Assembly (NCBI RefSeq): GCF_000242255.2 | Contig: NC_017033.1 | Coordinates: forward strand, 1,860,001-1,924,000 | DNA: 64,000 bases | Reading direction: 5' to 3' | Source: Frateuria aurantia DSM 6220 | GTDB taxonomy: Bacteria > Pseudomonadota > Gammaproteobacteria > Xanthomonadales > Rhodanobacteraceae | In this document: in pieces, positions 1 to 8,523 of the stretch | Layout of the letters: every line of letters starts with the position of its first letter | How positions within the stretch are numbered: the first letter of the stretch is position 1 | Notes under the pieces: model-generated | Database searches by the model: none | What the model saw: only the letters and a program-made list of their open reading frames with translations | What the model was told of the DNA's origin: nothing | Position numbers and translations under genes: made by a program

Positions 1-140
1 GCATGGTGCGGCACGAAGTGCATTGCAGCCGTTGCGGCGGCCATCTGGGGCATGTCTTTCCGGACGGCCCGCCGCCGACGTTCCAGCGTTACTGCATGAA
101 TGGCATCGCGCTGGAGTTTGTGCCGGCCGAGGCCGGCTGA
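1..140 (+). CDS. msrB: Peptide-methionine (R)-S-oxide reductase, C-terminal part
   Basis: Only the last 46 or so codons are inside the window; the gene starts upstream. The visible part carries the second zinc-binding pair ([15 protein letters not shown]) and the catalytic-cysteine motif [11 protein letters not shown], both diagnostic of MsrB. MsrB reduces the R epimer of methionine sulfoxide in oxidised proteins, with thioredoxin as the usual electron donor. It ends five bases before the stop codon of the convergent epmB, so the two genes are tail to tail with no room for a terminator. Confidence 0.9.
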   Translation, partial: MVRHEVHCSRCGGHLGHVFPDGPPPTFQRYCMNGIALEFVPAEAG

Positions 141-144
141 ATCG

Positions 145-1170
145 TCAGTTGAGCGGGCGCTTGGCCGGGTCGCCGGCCACCTCGCGCACCAGTCTGGGCA
201 CCAGATAGCCGGGCAGGCGGCCGCGCAATGCCTCGATCAGAGCCAGCGCGCGCGCATCATCCACTTCGAAATGGGCGGCGCCTCGAACCTGGTCCAGCTG
301 GTGCAGATAGTAGGGCAGCACCCCGCAGGCCATCAGGGTTTCGGACAGCTCGGCCAAGATATCGGCATCGTCATTGACGCCTCGCAGCAGCACGGCCTGG
401 TTGAGCAGGGTAACCCCGACAGCCCTCAGTCGCGCGCAGGCGGCGTCGACCTCGGGACTGATTTCCCGCGGGTGGTTCACATGCAGCACCACCACTTTCT
501 GCAGGGGCAGCGCTTCCAGCCATTCCAGCAGTCCGGCATCGACCCGCTCCGGCAGCACCGCCGGCAAGCGGGTATGGATACGCAACCGTTTCAGATGCGG
601 CAGTCCGGCCAGTTGCGGCGTCAGCTGGGCCAGCTTGGCATTGCTCAAGGACAGCGGATCGCCGCCGGACAGCAGCAGTTCGCTGATACTTTGGTCACCG
701 CGCAGATAGTCGACGGCTTCCTGCCACTGGCCGGCGGCAGCGGTTTCCTCGGCATAGGGGAAATGCCGGCGAAAGCAGTAACGGCAATGGATGGCGCAGC
801 TGCCGCTGGCAATCAGCAAAGCCCGGCCCTGGTATTTGTGCAATACGCCATGACTGGCCAGCGCAGGCATGTCGCCGACCGGATCCAGCCGGTAACCTTC
901 GGTCTCATCCAGCTCGGCCAGTTGCGGCAGCACCTGCAGCAACAGCGGGTCGGTCGGGTCGGCGGGGCGGATCCGGGCCAGGTAGCCGGGCGGTACCCTC
1001 AAGGGAAAACCGGCGTCGGAGGCCGGCAGACGGTCTGCCAGATGCTCCAGATCCAGTCGTCGCAGCAGTTCCTGCGGGTCGGTGATCGACTGGCGCCACA
1101 ATTCGCGCCAGTCGGGCAGGGCGGGAGTGGCAACGGCAGGCGTGCGGGCTTCAAGGCTTGCGGTTATCAT
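145..1170 (-). CDS. epmB: EF-P (R)-beta-lysylation protein EpmB, radical SAM lysine 2,3-aminomutase family
   Basis: 341 residues, about the length of E. coli EpmB (342). EpmB isomerises (S)-alpha-lysine to (R)-beta-lysine, which EpmA attaches to a conserved lysine of elongation factor P. The radical SAM motif CAIHCRYC is at residues 125-132 (C125, C129, C132), followed by SGGDPL, the SAM-binding GGD type motif. The C-terminal DPAKRPL contains a lysine (about K337) in the place of the PLP-binding lysine. The gene is divergent from efp across 83 bp, the usual linkage of modifier and substrate. EpmA is not in this window. Confidence 0.93.
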   Translation of the reverse strand: MITASLEARTPAVATPALPDWRELWRQSITDPQELLRRLDLEHLADRLPASDAGFPLRVPPGYLARIRPADPTDPLLLQVLPQLAELDETEGYRLDPVGDMPALASHGVLHKYQGRALLIASGSCAIHCRYCFRRHFPYAEETAAAGQWQEAVDYLRGDQSISELLLSGGDPLSLSNAKLAQLTPQLAGLPHLKRLRIHTRLPAVLPERVDAGLLEWLEALPLQKVVVLHVNHPREISPEVDAACARLRAVGVTLLNQAVLLRGVNDDADILAELSETLMACGVLPYYLHQLDQVRGAAHFEVDDARALALIEALRGRLPGYLVPRLVREVAGDPAKRPLN

Positions 1171-1253
1171 GGACGGCTCGGTTCTCGGGCACCTGCCCGC
1201 CGGTCTATTCTAACCGTCGCTGCTGACGGTTTACATTTGGAGATGAGCAATCT

Positions 1254-1820
1254 ATGGCCACTTATGGTCTCAACGACGTCAAAACCGGCTTGAAAATCAT
1301 GGTCGACGCCGATCCCTACGTGATCGTCGACGCCGAATTCATCAAGCCGGGCAAAGGTCAGGCCTTTACCCGCATCAAGATCCGCAACCTCCGCAATGGC
1401 CGCGTCGTCGAAAAGACCTTGAAGGCCAGCGAGTCGTTCGAAGGTGCCGATGTGCTGGACACCGACATGCAGTTCCTGTATTCGGATGGCGAGTTCTGGC
1501 ACTTCATGCAGCCGGACAGCTTCGAGCAGCACCAGGCCGACAAGAATGCGGTCGGTGATGCCGCCAAGTGGCTGAAGGGCGAGGAAGACTGTGTGGTGAC
1601 GTTGTGGAACGGCGCTCCGCTGTCGGTGCAGGCCCCCAATTTCGTGGAGCTGCAGATCGTCGAGACCGATCCTGGCGTGCGTGGCGACACCTCGGGCGGT
1701 GGCGGCAAGCCGGCACGACTGGAAACCGGTGCCGTGGTCCGCGTGCCGCTGTTCGTCAACCAGGAAGAAGTCATTCGCGTCGACACCCGTTCGGGTGAAT
1801 ACGTCAGCCGCGTCAAGTAA
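1254..1820 (+). CDS. efp: Translation elongation factor P
   Basis: 188 residues, the standard length. EF-P binds between the P and E sites of the ribosome and rescues stalling at polyproline stretches. Three beta-barrel domains are expected. The modification loop reads IKPGKGQAF with the acceptor lysine at residue 34, as in E. coli, consistent with beta-lysylation by the neighbouring EpmB. The C-terminal signature [21 protein letters not shown] is typical up to its last residues. GGAGATGAGCA lies just upstream of the ATG and gives a plausible ribosome binding site. Confidence 0.97.
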   Translation: MATYGLNDVKTGLKIMVDADPYVIVDAEFIKPGKGQAFTRIKIRNLRNGRVVEKTLKASESFEGADVLDTDMQFLYSDGEFWHFMQPDSFEQHQADKNAVGDAAKWLKGEEDCVVTLWNGAPLSVQAPNFVELQIVETDPGVRGDTSGGGGKPARLETGAVVRVPLFVNQEEVIRVDTRSGEYVSRVK

Positions 1821-1913
1821 TTGCGCGCTCAAGGGCGTGGCCGGTCCGGACCGGTCACGCCCGGGCCGCCTGCGGCCCATCCCTGGTTTGTATGATTTGG
1901 AGTGGTGCAGTTG

Positions 1914-3245
1914 ATGAAGAGTTCCCGTCCCGTCGCCGTGGATCTGCTGATCGAGGCACGCTGGGTTGTTCCGGTGGAGCCGCATGCGGTGGTGCTGGAA
2001 GATCACGCCGTCGCCGTTCGCGATTCGAAGATCGTCGATATCCTGCCGCAGTCCGAGGCTCGAGCGCGCTATGAGCCCGCCGAGCATGTGCAATTGGGCG
2101 AGCATGCCCTGATTCCCGGGCTGGTCAACAGTCACACTCATAACCCCATGACCCTGTTGCGGGGGCTGGCCGACGATCTGCCGCTGATGGAGTGGCTGCA
2201 AGGCCATATCTGGCCGGCCGAAGCCAAGTTCATGGGGCCCGAATTCGTCCGCGACGGCACCGAGCTGGCGATTGCCGAGATGCTGCGCGGCGGCACCACC
2301 TGCGCCAACGAAAACTATTTTTTCCCGGATGCCATCGGCGAGACCTATCGCAAGCATGGTTTCCGTGCCGTGCTTGGCCTGCCGGTCATCAATTTCCCGA
2401 CCGGCTGGGCCGCCACCGATGATGAGTACTTCGAGCGTGCCTTGGAGGTGCATGAGCGCTTTCGCGGCGATGCCCTGGTCTCCACCGCCTTCGTGCCGCA
2501 TGCGCCTTATACCGTCTCGGATGCCAGTTTCGAGCGGATCCGCCTGCTGGCCGAGCAGCTGGATATCAAGATCCATCTGCATACCCACGAGACGGTTCAC
2601 GAAGTCAACGAGGAAGTGGCCAAGAGCGGTCGGCGCCCCTTCCAGCGGTTGCAGGAACTGGGCCTGGTCAACGAGCGCCTGATCGCGGTGCACATGACCG
2701 AGCTGACCGACGCGGAGATCGAGGCCTGCGCCGCGGCCGGTGTGTCGGTAGTGCATTGCCCCGAATCCAATCTCAAGCTGGCCTCCGGTTTCTGCCCGGC
2801 CGAAAAGCTTCGCAAGGCCGGTGTCAACGTGGCCATCGGCACCGATGGCGCTGCCTCCAACAACGATCTGGACATGTTCGGCGAAACCCGTACCGCGGCC
2901 CTGCTGGCCAAGGCCGTCAGCGGCGATGCGGCGGCGTTCGATGCAGCCTACGCCTTGCGGGCGGCCACTCTCAACGGCGCCCTTGCGCTTGGGCTGGAGG
3001 ATCGCATCGGTTCGATCGAGGTCGGCAAGCAGGCCGATCTGGCCGCGGTGCGGCTCAGTGATCTGGAGACGCAGCCGCTGTTCCATGTCGCTTCGCAGCT
3101 GGTTTATGCCACCGGTCGCCATCAGGTCACCGATGTCTGGATTGCCGGTCAGCGCAAGCTGCGCGAGCGGGTATTGACCGGCATGGATGAAGCCGCTCTG
3201 GTCGTCATGGCGCGGCGCTGGCGCGAACGGATCGCTGCAGGCTGA
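1914..3245 (+). CDS. mtaD: 5-methylthioadenosine/S-adenosylhomocysteine deaminase (TRZ/ATZ amidohydrolase)
   Basis: 443 residues from the ATG at 1914; a GTG at 1902 is possible but GGAG at 1899-1902 fits the ATG better. This is an amidohydrolase-superfamily enzyme with the metal ligands NSHTHNP (H74, H76), HLHTHE, HCPESNLKLASG and GTDGAASNNDLD, all standard for the MtaD/SsnA group. The family deaminates methylthioadenosine or S-adenosylhomocysteine; some members act on other purines or triazines, so the exact substrate is inferred. It heads a run of genes with a YciI protein, ubiG and gph, an order typical of Xanthomonadales. S-adenosylhomocysteine is a by-product of UbiG, so the pairing makes metabolic sense. 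Confidence 0.85.
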   Translation: MKSSRPVAVDLLIEARWVVPVEPHAVVLEDHAVAVRDSKIVDILPQSEARARYEPAEHVQLGEHALIPGLVNSHTHNPMTLLRGLADDLPLMEWLQGHIWPAEAKFMGPEFVRDGTELAIAEMLRGGTTCANENYFFPDAIGETYRKHGFRAVLGLPVINFPTGWAATDDEYFERALEVHERFRGDALVSTAFVPHAPYTVSDASFERIRLLAEQLDIKIHLHTHETVHEVNEEVAKSGRRPFQRLQELGLVNERLIAVHMTELTDAEIEACAAAGVSVVHCPESNLKLASGFCPAEKLRKAGVNVAIGTDGAASNNDLDMFGETRTAALLAKAVSGDAAAFDAAYALRAATLNGALALGLEDRIGSIEVGKQADLAAVRLSDLETQPLFHVASQLVYATGRHQVTDVWIAGQRKLRERVLTGMDEAALVVMARRWRERIAAG

Positions 3246-3281
3246 GTCCAGCGCCTCCCTGTACTGATGGAGAATCCATTG

Positions 3282-3560
3282 ATGAAGCGATATCTGGCCA
3301 TCGTGACCCGTCCCGCCGACGTCGATCCCGAGCTGATCGAGGCTCACAAGCGGTATCTGCAGTCCTTGCTGCAGGATGGCCGCCTGCTGCTGTCGGGACC
3401 TTTCGCGGGAGGCCCTGGCGGTGCTTACCTGTTCCAGGCCGCTGACGCGGCCGCTGCGGCTGCCGTGGTGGCGGCCGATCCGTTGCAGTCCGATCCGCGG
3501 GTCGAGATTCCGTTGCGTGAATGGGTGATCCGTCTGGACGCCGCCGAGGTGAAAGCATGA
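3282..3560 (+). CDS. YciI family protein
   Basis: 92 residues from the ATG at 3282, chosen because GGAG at 3269-3272 is nine bases upstream; an in-frame GTG/ATG a few codons earlier is less well placed. The protein has the small ferredoxin-like YciI fold: a conserved His and Asp (EAHKRYLQSLLQDGRLLLSGPF) and the DPxxxDPR type segment near the C terminus. YciI proteins are thought to be small enzymes or accessory subunits related to muconolactone isomerase; no reaction can be assigned. Its stop codon overlaps the ubiG start as ATGA, so translation is probably coupled. Confidence 0.8.
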   Translation: MKRYLAIVTRPADVDPELIEAHKRYLQSLLQDGRLLLSGPFAGGPGGAYLFQAADAAAAAAVVAADPLQSDPRVEIPLREWVIRLDAAEVKA

Positions 3561-4276
3561 ATGCCGGTTCCGAACACATGAACGTCGCCGATGACGAGCT
3601 GGCCCGCTTCGCCAGCCTGGCTTCCAGCTGGTGGGACCCGGAAGGTGCCTCGCGGCCCTTGCATGATCTGAATCCGCTGCGCTTCGAATATGTCGCCCAG
3701 CGGAGCCGGCTGGCCGGTGCACGTGTGGTGGATGTGGGCTGCGGTGGCGGCTTGCTCAGCGAGTCGCTGGCCCGGGCCGGCGCCCGGGTCTGCGGCATCG
3801 ACCTGGGGCGCGAGGTGATCGATATCGCCAAGCTGCATTTGCACGAGTCCGAGCTGACCGTGGATTACCGGGTGCAGTCCTCGGCCGATCTGGCGGAGGC
3901 CGAGCCCGGCGCCTTCGACGTGGTCTGCTGCATGGAACTGATCGAGCACGTGCCCGAGCCCGATGCCTTGGTGCGAGATCTCGCCCGGCTGGTGCGGCCC
4001 GGCGGCCGGGTCTTTGTTTCCACCATCAATCGCACCTCGGCGGCTTTCGGTGCGGCGATTCTGGGTGCCGAATACATCAGCAAGATGCTGCCCCACGGCA
4101 CGCATCACTATGCCAAGTTCATCCGTCCTTCCGAGCTGTCGCGCATGCTGCGCCATGCCGGACTGGAGCTGGAGAATCTCAGTGGCATGGGCTACAACCC
4201 CATCAGCCACAAGGCCTGGCTGAGTTCCTATGTCGGCATCAATTATCTGGTTTGCGCGCAGCGCCCACTGGCATGA
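3557..4276 (+). CDS. ubiG: Ubiquinone biosynthesis O-methyltransferase
   Basis: 239 residues from ATG 3557, against 240 in E. coli. UbiG carries out both O-methylations of the ubiquinone pathway at the inner membrane. SAM-binding motif I is VVDVGCGGGLLSESLA (about residues 57-72), followed by the acidic end of beta-2 (GIDLG) and the CMELIEHVPEP segment. The N-terminal FASLASSWWDPEG and the later HHYAKFIRPSEL are UbiG-specific. Overlaps its neighbours on both sides as ATGA, so it belongs to a tightly coupled operon from mtaD to gph. Confidence 0.95.
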   Translation: MNAGSEHMNVADDELARFASLASSWWDPEGASRPLHDLNPLRFEYVAQRSRLAGARVVDVGCGGGLLSESLARAGARVCGIDLGREVIDIAKLHLHESELTVDYRVQSSADLAEAEPGAFDVVCCMELIEHVPEPDALVRDLARLVRPGGRVFVSTINRTSAAFGAAILGAEYISKMLPHGTHHYAKFIRPSELSRMLRHAGLELENLSGMGYNPISHKAWLSSYVGINYLVCAQRPLA

Positions 4277-4968
4277 GTCCGGTCAACCACAGCCGTACGC
4301 CCAGGGCGTTGCCGGAGGGCATCACCACGGTGCTGTTCGATCTGGATGGCACCTTGCTGGATACGGCGGCCGATCTGCTGGCGGCCTTGCAGGTGCTGTG
4401 CTCCGAGCAGGGCCGGGCTGCCCCCGATGGCGGCTTGGTTCGCCGGAAGGTGTCGGCCGGGGCCATGGCCTTGCTCGGACTGGCCTTTCCGGAACTGGAC
4501 GAGGCCGCGCGGCAGTCATTGCTGCCGCGCTATCTGCAGTTGTATCGCGAAGGACTGCTCAGCGTGACACGGCCCTTTGTCGGCATCGATGCACTGTTGC
4601 AGCGGATCGAGGCCGCCGGCTTGCGCTGGGGCATCGTCACCAACAAGGCCGGCTTTCTGACGGAGGCCATCGTCGATGGCATGGGCTGGCGTGCGCGCCT
4701 CAGTGCCTTGGTTGCCGGTGATACCCTGCCGGTGAAAAAACCGGATCCGGGCACCGTGCTGCTGGGCTGCGAACAGGCGGGTGCGAAGCCCGCCGAAGCG
4801 GTCTATGTGGGTGATGACACCCGTGATGTGCTGGCCGGCCATGCCGCAGGCATGTATACGGTGGCCGTGAACTGGGGGTATCTCGGTGATACCGGTGAAC
4901 TTCCCGGCTGGGGCGCGGATGCGGTTCTCGATACTCCGGCTGATCTGGCTGACTGGTTGAGGGCGTAG
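4273..4968 (+). CDS. gph: Phosphoglycolate phosphatase (HAD superfamily)
   Basis: 231 residues from ATG 4273, which overlaps the ubiG stop codon. HAD motif I is LFDLDGTLLDTAADL near the N terminus, motif II is the threonine in GIVTNK, and motif III/IV are KKPDPG and YVGDDTRDVLAGHAAG. The cap sits between motifs I and II. Gph removes 2-phosphoglycolate formed in repair of oxidative 3-prime DNA ends. Related HAD phosphatases such as MupP also occur next to ubiG in gammaproteobacteria, so a role in MurNAc 6-phosphate recycling is the main alternative. Confidence 0.85.
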   Translation: MSPVNHSRTPRALPEGITTVLFDLDGTLLDTAADLLAALQVLCSEQGRAAPDGGLVRRKVSAGAMALLGLAFPELDEAARQSLLPRYLQLYREGLLSVTRPFVGIDALLQRIEAAGLRWGIVTNKAGFLTEAIVDGMGWRARLSALVAGDTLPVKKPDPGTVLLGCEQAGAKPAEAVYVGDDTRDVLAGHAAGMYTVAVNWGYLGDTGELPGWGADAVLDTPADLADWLRA

Positions 4969-4970
4969 TC

Positions 4971-5807
4971 ATGCAGGCCGGCCCCTTGCAGAGTTATCTG
5001 GACAAATGGCTGGCGGCCTGCCCCTGGCAGCGTCAGGCTCTGGTGTTCGTCGATGGCGGCCGTTGTCCGGGCCATCTTGCCCTGGCGGCATGGGAGTTCG
5101 AGCTGCTGGCCTGCGTATTTCGGATCAGAGAGCCAGCGGTGGCCATCGCCAAGCTGCATTGGTGGGCACAGGAGCTCGAGGCGGCCGGTTCCGGGTCGGC
5201 TCGCCACCCCTTGACCGAGGTGTTGTTCGATCAGCCACAGGCTGCCCGGTTGCCAGCCGACTGGTGGACGGCACCGGTACTGGCAGCCCTGGAGCAGCTG
5301 GAGCAGAGTACGCCGCCGGACTTCGAGCGACAGCTGGCCGCGATGCACCCCTTGTACGCGGCGCTGGCCCGTCTGGAAAACGGCTGGTGGTTCGGGCCGG
5401 AGGCCGCCTTCGACCGCGCCGCTCGTCTGGCCAGCTGCGGGCAGTTGCTGCATCAGCTCGGCCATCTGGCCGAAGCCCGTGATCGTGAAGTCCTGCCGTT
5501 GCCGATGCAGCGGCTGGCGCGTCATCACCTGAGCCGACAGGATCTGGCCGGCGATTCCGCCGGACTGGATCTGGCTATACGCGAACAGGCCGGCGATCTG
5601 CTGCGGGCGACCGAGGAGTCCCTGGCCCAGGTGCAGCCTCTGTCGGTATTTCGCCAATTGCAGGCGCAAGTGGATCGGCGCCTGATGCGGCAGCTCAGCA
5701 AGGGGGGCGGTCACGCCGCCATCGCCGCCGCGAGCCGGACGCCTCAGTGGCAGCATCTGTGGCAAGCCTGGCGGGCCGCCCGTCAATGGCGGGCTCAGGC
5801 GGCCTGA
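4971..5807 (+). CDS. Squalene/phytoene synthase-like protein, probably not catalytic
   Basis: 278 residues, starting two bases after the gph stop. The all-helical sequence resembles squalene/phytoene synthases (REPAVAIAKLHWWAQELE, ARHPLTEVL), a pattern common after gph in Xanthomonadales. The two aspartate-rich motifs that bind magnesium and prenyl diphosphate in true synthases are not visible: the first region reads FRIREPAVAIAKLHWW without the paired aspartates. No carotenoid or hopanoid genes are nearby. I infer a non-catalytic member of the family, comparable to the mitochondrial assembly factor NDUFAF6, but its job is unknown. Confidence 0.7.
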   Translation: MQAGPLQSYLDKWLAACPWQRQALVFVDGGRCPGHLALAAWEFELLACVFRIREPAVAIAKLHWWAQELEAAGSGSARHPLTEVLFDQPQAARLPADWWTAPVLAALEQLEQSTPPDFERQLAAMHPLYAALARLENGWWFGPEAAFDRAARLASCGQLLHQLGHLAEARDREVLPLPMQRLARHHLSRQDLAGDSAGLDLAIREQAGDLLRATEESLAQVQPLSVFRQLQAQVDRRLMRQLSKGGGHAAIAAASRTPQWQHLWQAWRAARQWRAQAA

Positions 5808-5940
5808 GACCAGGCCATGCGTGGCGACGCAGTGTTTCCCGCGCGTCACCATTGAGGCGCTGATTCGCTGACCCCACCTAGATAGCTTCAGTCATCGAGT
5901 CCCGGCGGGCATGGTCCCAGCCGTGGCGACAGGAAATTCA

Positions 5941-6882
5941 ATGGATATGCAGACAGCTTCGACCCGCGCCTTGCCCGATGTGGCACTGAATCCGCACCCG
6001 CATCGCAGCGGTCCGCTGGATTGGGTCGGCATGGGCCGGATCCAGATGCCGGTGCGCTTCGATGCCGGTGACGGTCAGGTCCGCGAAGGCGTGGCACGCG
6101 TCGATGCCTTTGTGAATCTGACGCGCAACGACAAGCGCGGCATTCACATGTCGCGGCTCTATCTGTTGGTGGAGCAGGCCCTTAGCCGGGACGTGATCAC
6201 CCCGGTGCGGCTGCAGGCCTTGCTGCAGGCGTTTCTCGCCTCGCACGAGGACCTTTCCGACCACGCCCGCATCCGCATCGAGTTCGAGCAGCTGATCCGG
6301 CGTCCCGCGCTGCGCAGCGCCAACAGCGGCTGGCGGGCCTATCCGGTGGTCATCGAAGCCGAGCTCAAGGGCGAGCATTTCAGCTATGAACTGGCCACGG
6401 AAGTCGTGTATTCCTCGACCTGTCCGGCCTCGGCGGCCTTGGCGAGACAGCTGATTCAGGATCGCTTCGAACAGGATTTCGGGTCCGGCCAGCCGCTGGA
6501 CCGGACCGCGCTGCTGGCCTGGCTGGGCAGCGAGCAGGGTATCGTCGCCACTCCCCATGCGCAGCGAAGCGTGGCCGAGTTGAAGGTTCGTCCTGTTGCG
6601 GGTGCTGCGGTCAGTCTGCTGTCACTGCTGGATCGTTGCGAGCATGCGCTGGCAACGCCGGTGCAGACAGCCGTCAAGCGTGAGGACGAGCAGGCCTTTG
6701 CTGCGGCCAACGGCGGCAATCTGATGTTCTGCGAGGATGCGGCACGTCGGCTGCGGGCGGCTTTGAACGAGGATGGGGCGCTGGCCGATTTCAGAATCCG
6801 CATCGAGCACCAGGAAAGCCTGCATCCGCATGATGCCGTCGCCTATGCTTTCAAGGGCATTGTCGGCGGTTACGACCGCTGA
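5941..6882 (+). CDS. folE2: GTP cyclohydrolase FolE2 (type IB)
   Basis: 313 residues from ATG 5941, which has AGGAAA five bases upstream. FolE2 opens GTP to 7,8-dihydroneopterin triphosphate, the first step of tetrahydrofolate and queuosine-type pathways, using metals other than zinc. Recognised by VDAFVNLTRNDKRGIHMSR, the catalytic cysteine in SSTCPAS (C161), and the C-terminal HPHDAVAYA. In many bacteria FolE2 replaces zinc-dependent FolE or backs it up under zinc limitation. I see no convincing Zur box in the 130 bp upstream, so nothing here shows zinc control. Confidence 0.93.
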   Translation: MDMQTASTRALPDVALNPHPHRSGPLDWVGMGRIQMPVRFDAGDGQVREGVARVDAFVNLTRNDKRGIHMSRLYLLVEQALSRDVITPVRLQALLQAFLASHEDLSDHARIRIEFEQLIRRPALRSANSGWRAYPVVIEAELKGEHFSYELATEVVYSSTCPASAALARQLIQDRFEQDFGSGQPLDRTALLAWLGSEQGIVATPHAQRSVAELKVRPVAGAAVSLLSLLDRCEHALATPVQTAVKREDEQAFAAANGGNLMFCEDAARRLRAALNEDGALADFRIRIEHQESLHPHDAVAYAFKGIVGGYDR

Positions 6883-7020
6883 GTCGCGTGGATGCCGGGC
6901 CAGCGTAAGGAGGGGTGTCAGGCTTGTTTGCCGGCAGCCTGCAGTGATGGCCGCCGGTTGGCGGCGAGCCGGATCGTCGAACGGCGGGTGAGCTGATCCT
7001 GATCGGTCGGGCGTGGCGGC

Positions 7021-7060
7021 GCCCTGAGAGCCTGCCCGGTCTCGGGCACGCTCTCAGGGC
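7021..7060. terminator. Strong hairpin between convergent genes (probable bidirectional terminator)
   Basis: GCCCTGAGAGC at 7021-7031 is an exact reverse complement of GCTCTCAGGGC at 7050-7060, and inside it TGCCCG pairs with CGGGCA. The structure lies between folE2 (+) and the ABM monooxygenase gene (-), where both transcripts end. There is no T tract, so it is either an imperfect intrinsic terminator or a 3-prime stabilising hairpin. Confidence 0.7.
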
Positions 7061-7075
7061 GGACTGTCGGCGTGC

Positions 7076-7375
7076 TCAGATCACCGGATTGATCTGGGTG
7101 ACGATGGCCAGCGGCGCGGCCAGAATCGGTTCAAGCGTGGCCATCATGGCCTTGAAGTGCGGGCTCTGCATGTGCTCATCCAGATCCTGCTGGCTGGCCC
7201 AGTGCTCGATGAAATAGAACTGGGTTGGATCGGCCAGATCCTGGTGCGGCACATAGCTGTGGCAGCCGGCCTCGGCACGGGACAGCGGCGCGCAGAGCTT
7301 CAGTGCCTCGATGGCGGTGGCTTCCTGGCCGGGGCGGACTTTGAAGCTGGCGATCAGGTGGAAATCGTTGGACAT
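7076..7375 (-). CDS. Antibiotic biosynthesis monooxygenase (ABM) domain protein, YgiN-like
   Basis: 99 residues forming a single dimeric ferredoxin-like ABM domain: FKVRPGQEATAIEAL, a central HSYVPHQDLADPTQFYFIEHW type strand pair and the HMQSPHFKAM segment. Small stand-alone ABM proteins include quinol monooxygenase YgiN and LsrG-like isomerases; the substrate cannot be told from sequence. It is monocistronic and ends facing folE2. The start ATG is preceded (on the minus strand) by GAACCCGAG, a weak ribosome binding site. Confidence 0.85.
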   Translation of the reverse strand: MSNDFHLIASFKVRPGQEATAIEALKLCAPLSRAEAGCHSYVPHQDLADPTQFYFIEHWASQQDLDEHMQSPHFKAMMATLEPILAAPLAIVTQINPVI

Positions 7376-7509
7376 CTCGGGTTCCTCGAATCACGAAAGA
7401 CAATATCGCCTCGAATCGGCGATGGCCGAAGGTCGATTCCGCCAGCGGGCTGGCCGGAGCATGCCGGAGAGTGCTGTGGACCTTCTTGCCACATGATATC
7501 AAGCGGCGA

Positions 7510-7531
7510 CCTGCCGGATGCATCCGGCAGG
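7510..7531. repeat. Perfect 22-bp palindrome CCTGCCGGATGCATCCGGCAGG
   Basis: The sequence from 7510 to 7531 is exactly self-complementary around a central GATGCATC. It lies in the 287-bp gap between the divergent ABM and acetyltransferase genes. As DNA it could be an operator; as RNA it would fold into an 8-bp or longer hairpin. I see no second copy in the window. Confidence 0.6.
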
Positions 7532-7662
7532 CCCGATCATGCCCTGTCTTGGCGAAAGCGCTTGCCCTGGCGGATGATCTGCCTTGAACAGGCGTCGCAT
7601 CGGCGATGCTGGTCAGGCGGGGCGAGTTGCGGGCATCATCCGGATTTCATGAGGAGCTGCCC

Positions 7663-8235
7663 ATGACTTTGCGGATCCTGGACGTTACGGCCGCGGATGC
7701 ATCCAGACACCTGCCTGAGCTCGGTGACATGCTTGCAGCCTGCGTCCGGGCCGGTGGCTCGATCGGTTTCATGCAGCCGCTGCCGGCTGAGCAGGCCGAG
7801 GCCTGCTGGCAAGGTGCGGTGCTGCCGGAGCTCGAGGCCGGGCGACGATGTCTGCTGGTAGCCGAGCTCGACGGTCGCTGGCTGGGCAGTGTCCAGATTC
7901 TGCTGGGAATGCCGGCCAATCAGTCCCATCGCTGCGAGCTTGCCAAGATGATGGTGCATCCTTCCGCCTGGCGGCAAGGCATCGGTCGCCGCCTGCTGCG
8001 GGCAGCCTTGGACACGGCTCGTCGGCATGGCCGGACTCTGATCACCCTGGACACACGCCAGGGCGATGCGTCTGAACACCTGTATCGCTCGATGGGATTT
8101 GAGGTCGGCGGCGTGATTCCTGGCTATGCACTGGATCCGGACGGCGGCAAGCTGCACGCTACGACCTATATGTATTGCCGCCTCCAGTCGGTTCCTCCCG
8201 CGGAATATCGGGGGCAGATCGCCGGTCGCGACTGA
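7663..8235 (+). CDS. GNAT family N-acetyltransferase
   Basis: 190 residues from ATG 7663, preceded by GAGGAGCT seven bases upstream. The acetyl-CoA binding motif A is ELAKMMVHPSAWRQGIGRRLL, where the R/Q-x-x-G-x-G/A loop is RQGIGR. It is followed by the motif B region LITLDTRQGDASEHLYRSMGF. The family acetylates amines ranging from antibiotics to amino acids; the LDT..SEHLYRSMGF end resembles members near tabtoxin or streptothricin resistance proteins, but the acceptor is unknown. Stands alone. Confidence 0.85.
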   Translation: MTLRILDVTAADASRHLPELGDMLAACVRAGGSIGFMQPLPAEQAEACWQGAVLPELEAGRRCLLVAELDGRWLGSVQILLGMPANQSHRCELAKMMVHPSAWRQGIGRRLLRAALDTARRHGRTLITLDTRQGDASEHLYRSMGFEVGGVIPGYALDPDGGKLHATTYMYCRLQSVPPAEYRGQIAGRD

Positions 8236-8523
8236 AACCCGTCTGCCATTCGAGCACAGCCTCTTGCCAGGTCGCCGGATGTCACTCGGCGACATGCGGC
8301 AGCCGTTTCTGCATGGGTTCCTTGCCGCCAGGCTCTGCATGGTCGTTGCCGACAAGAGGCGTCATACCGCAACGCCGGGGTCGGCACGCAGTGCCCGGGC
8401 ATTTCCGAATTCGGCGTTACGCACGTCACATTGGATAAGAAGTGACGCCGTGGATGAGTGTCACCGACCATGGCTGGCGATCGAGGGCAAGCGAATATGC
8501 GGGGACAAGGCTGGACTGGAATC

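Noticed and set aside
1167-3722. Very long minus-strand open frame (851 codons) opposite efp and mtaD
   Set aside because: It lies antisense to efp, mtaD and the YciI/ubiG genes, whose families are clear. Long antisense frames are expected from the high GC at third codon positions.
5808-5940. Zur box upstream of folE2
   Set aside because: No GTTATA-like inverted repeat is visible in the 130 bp before the gene.
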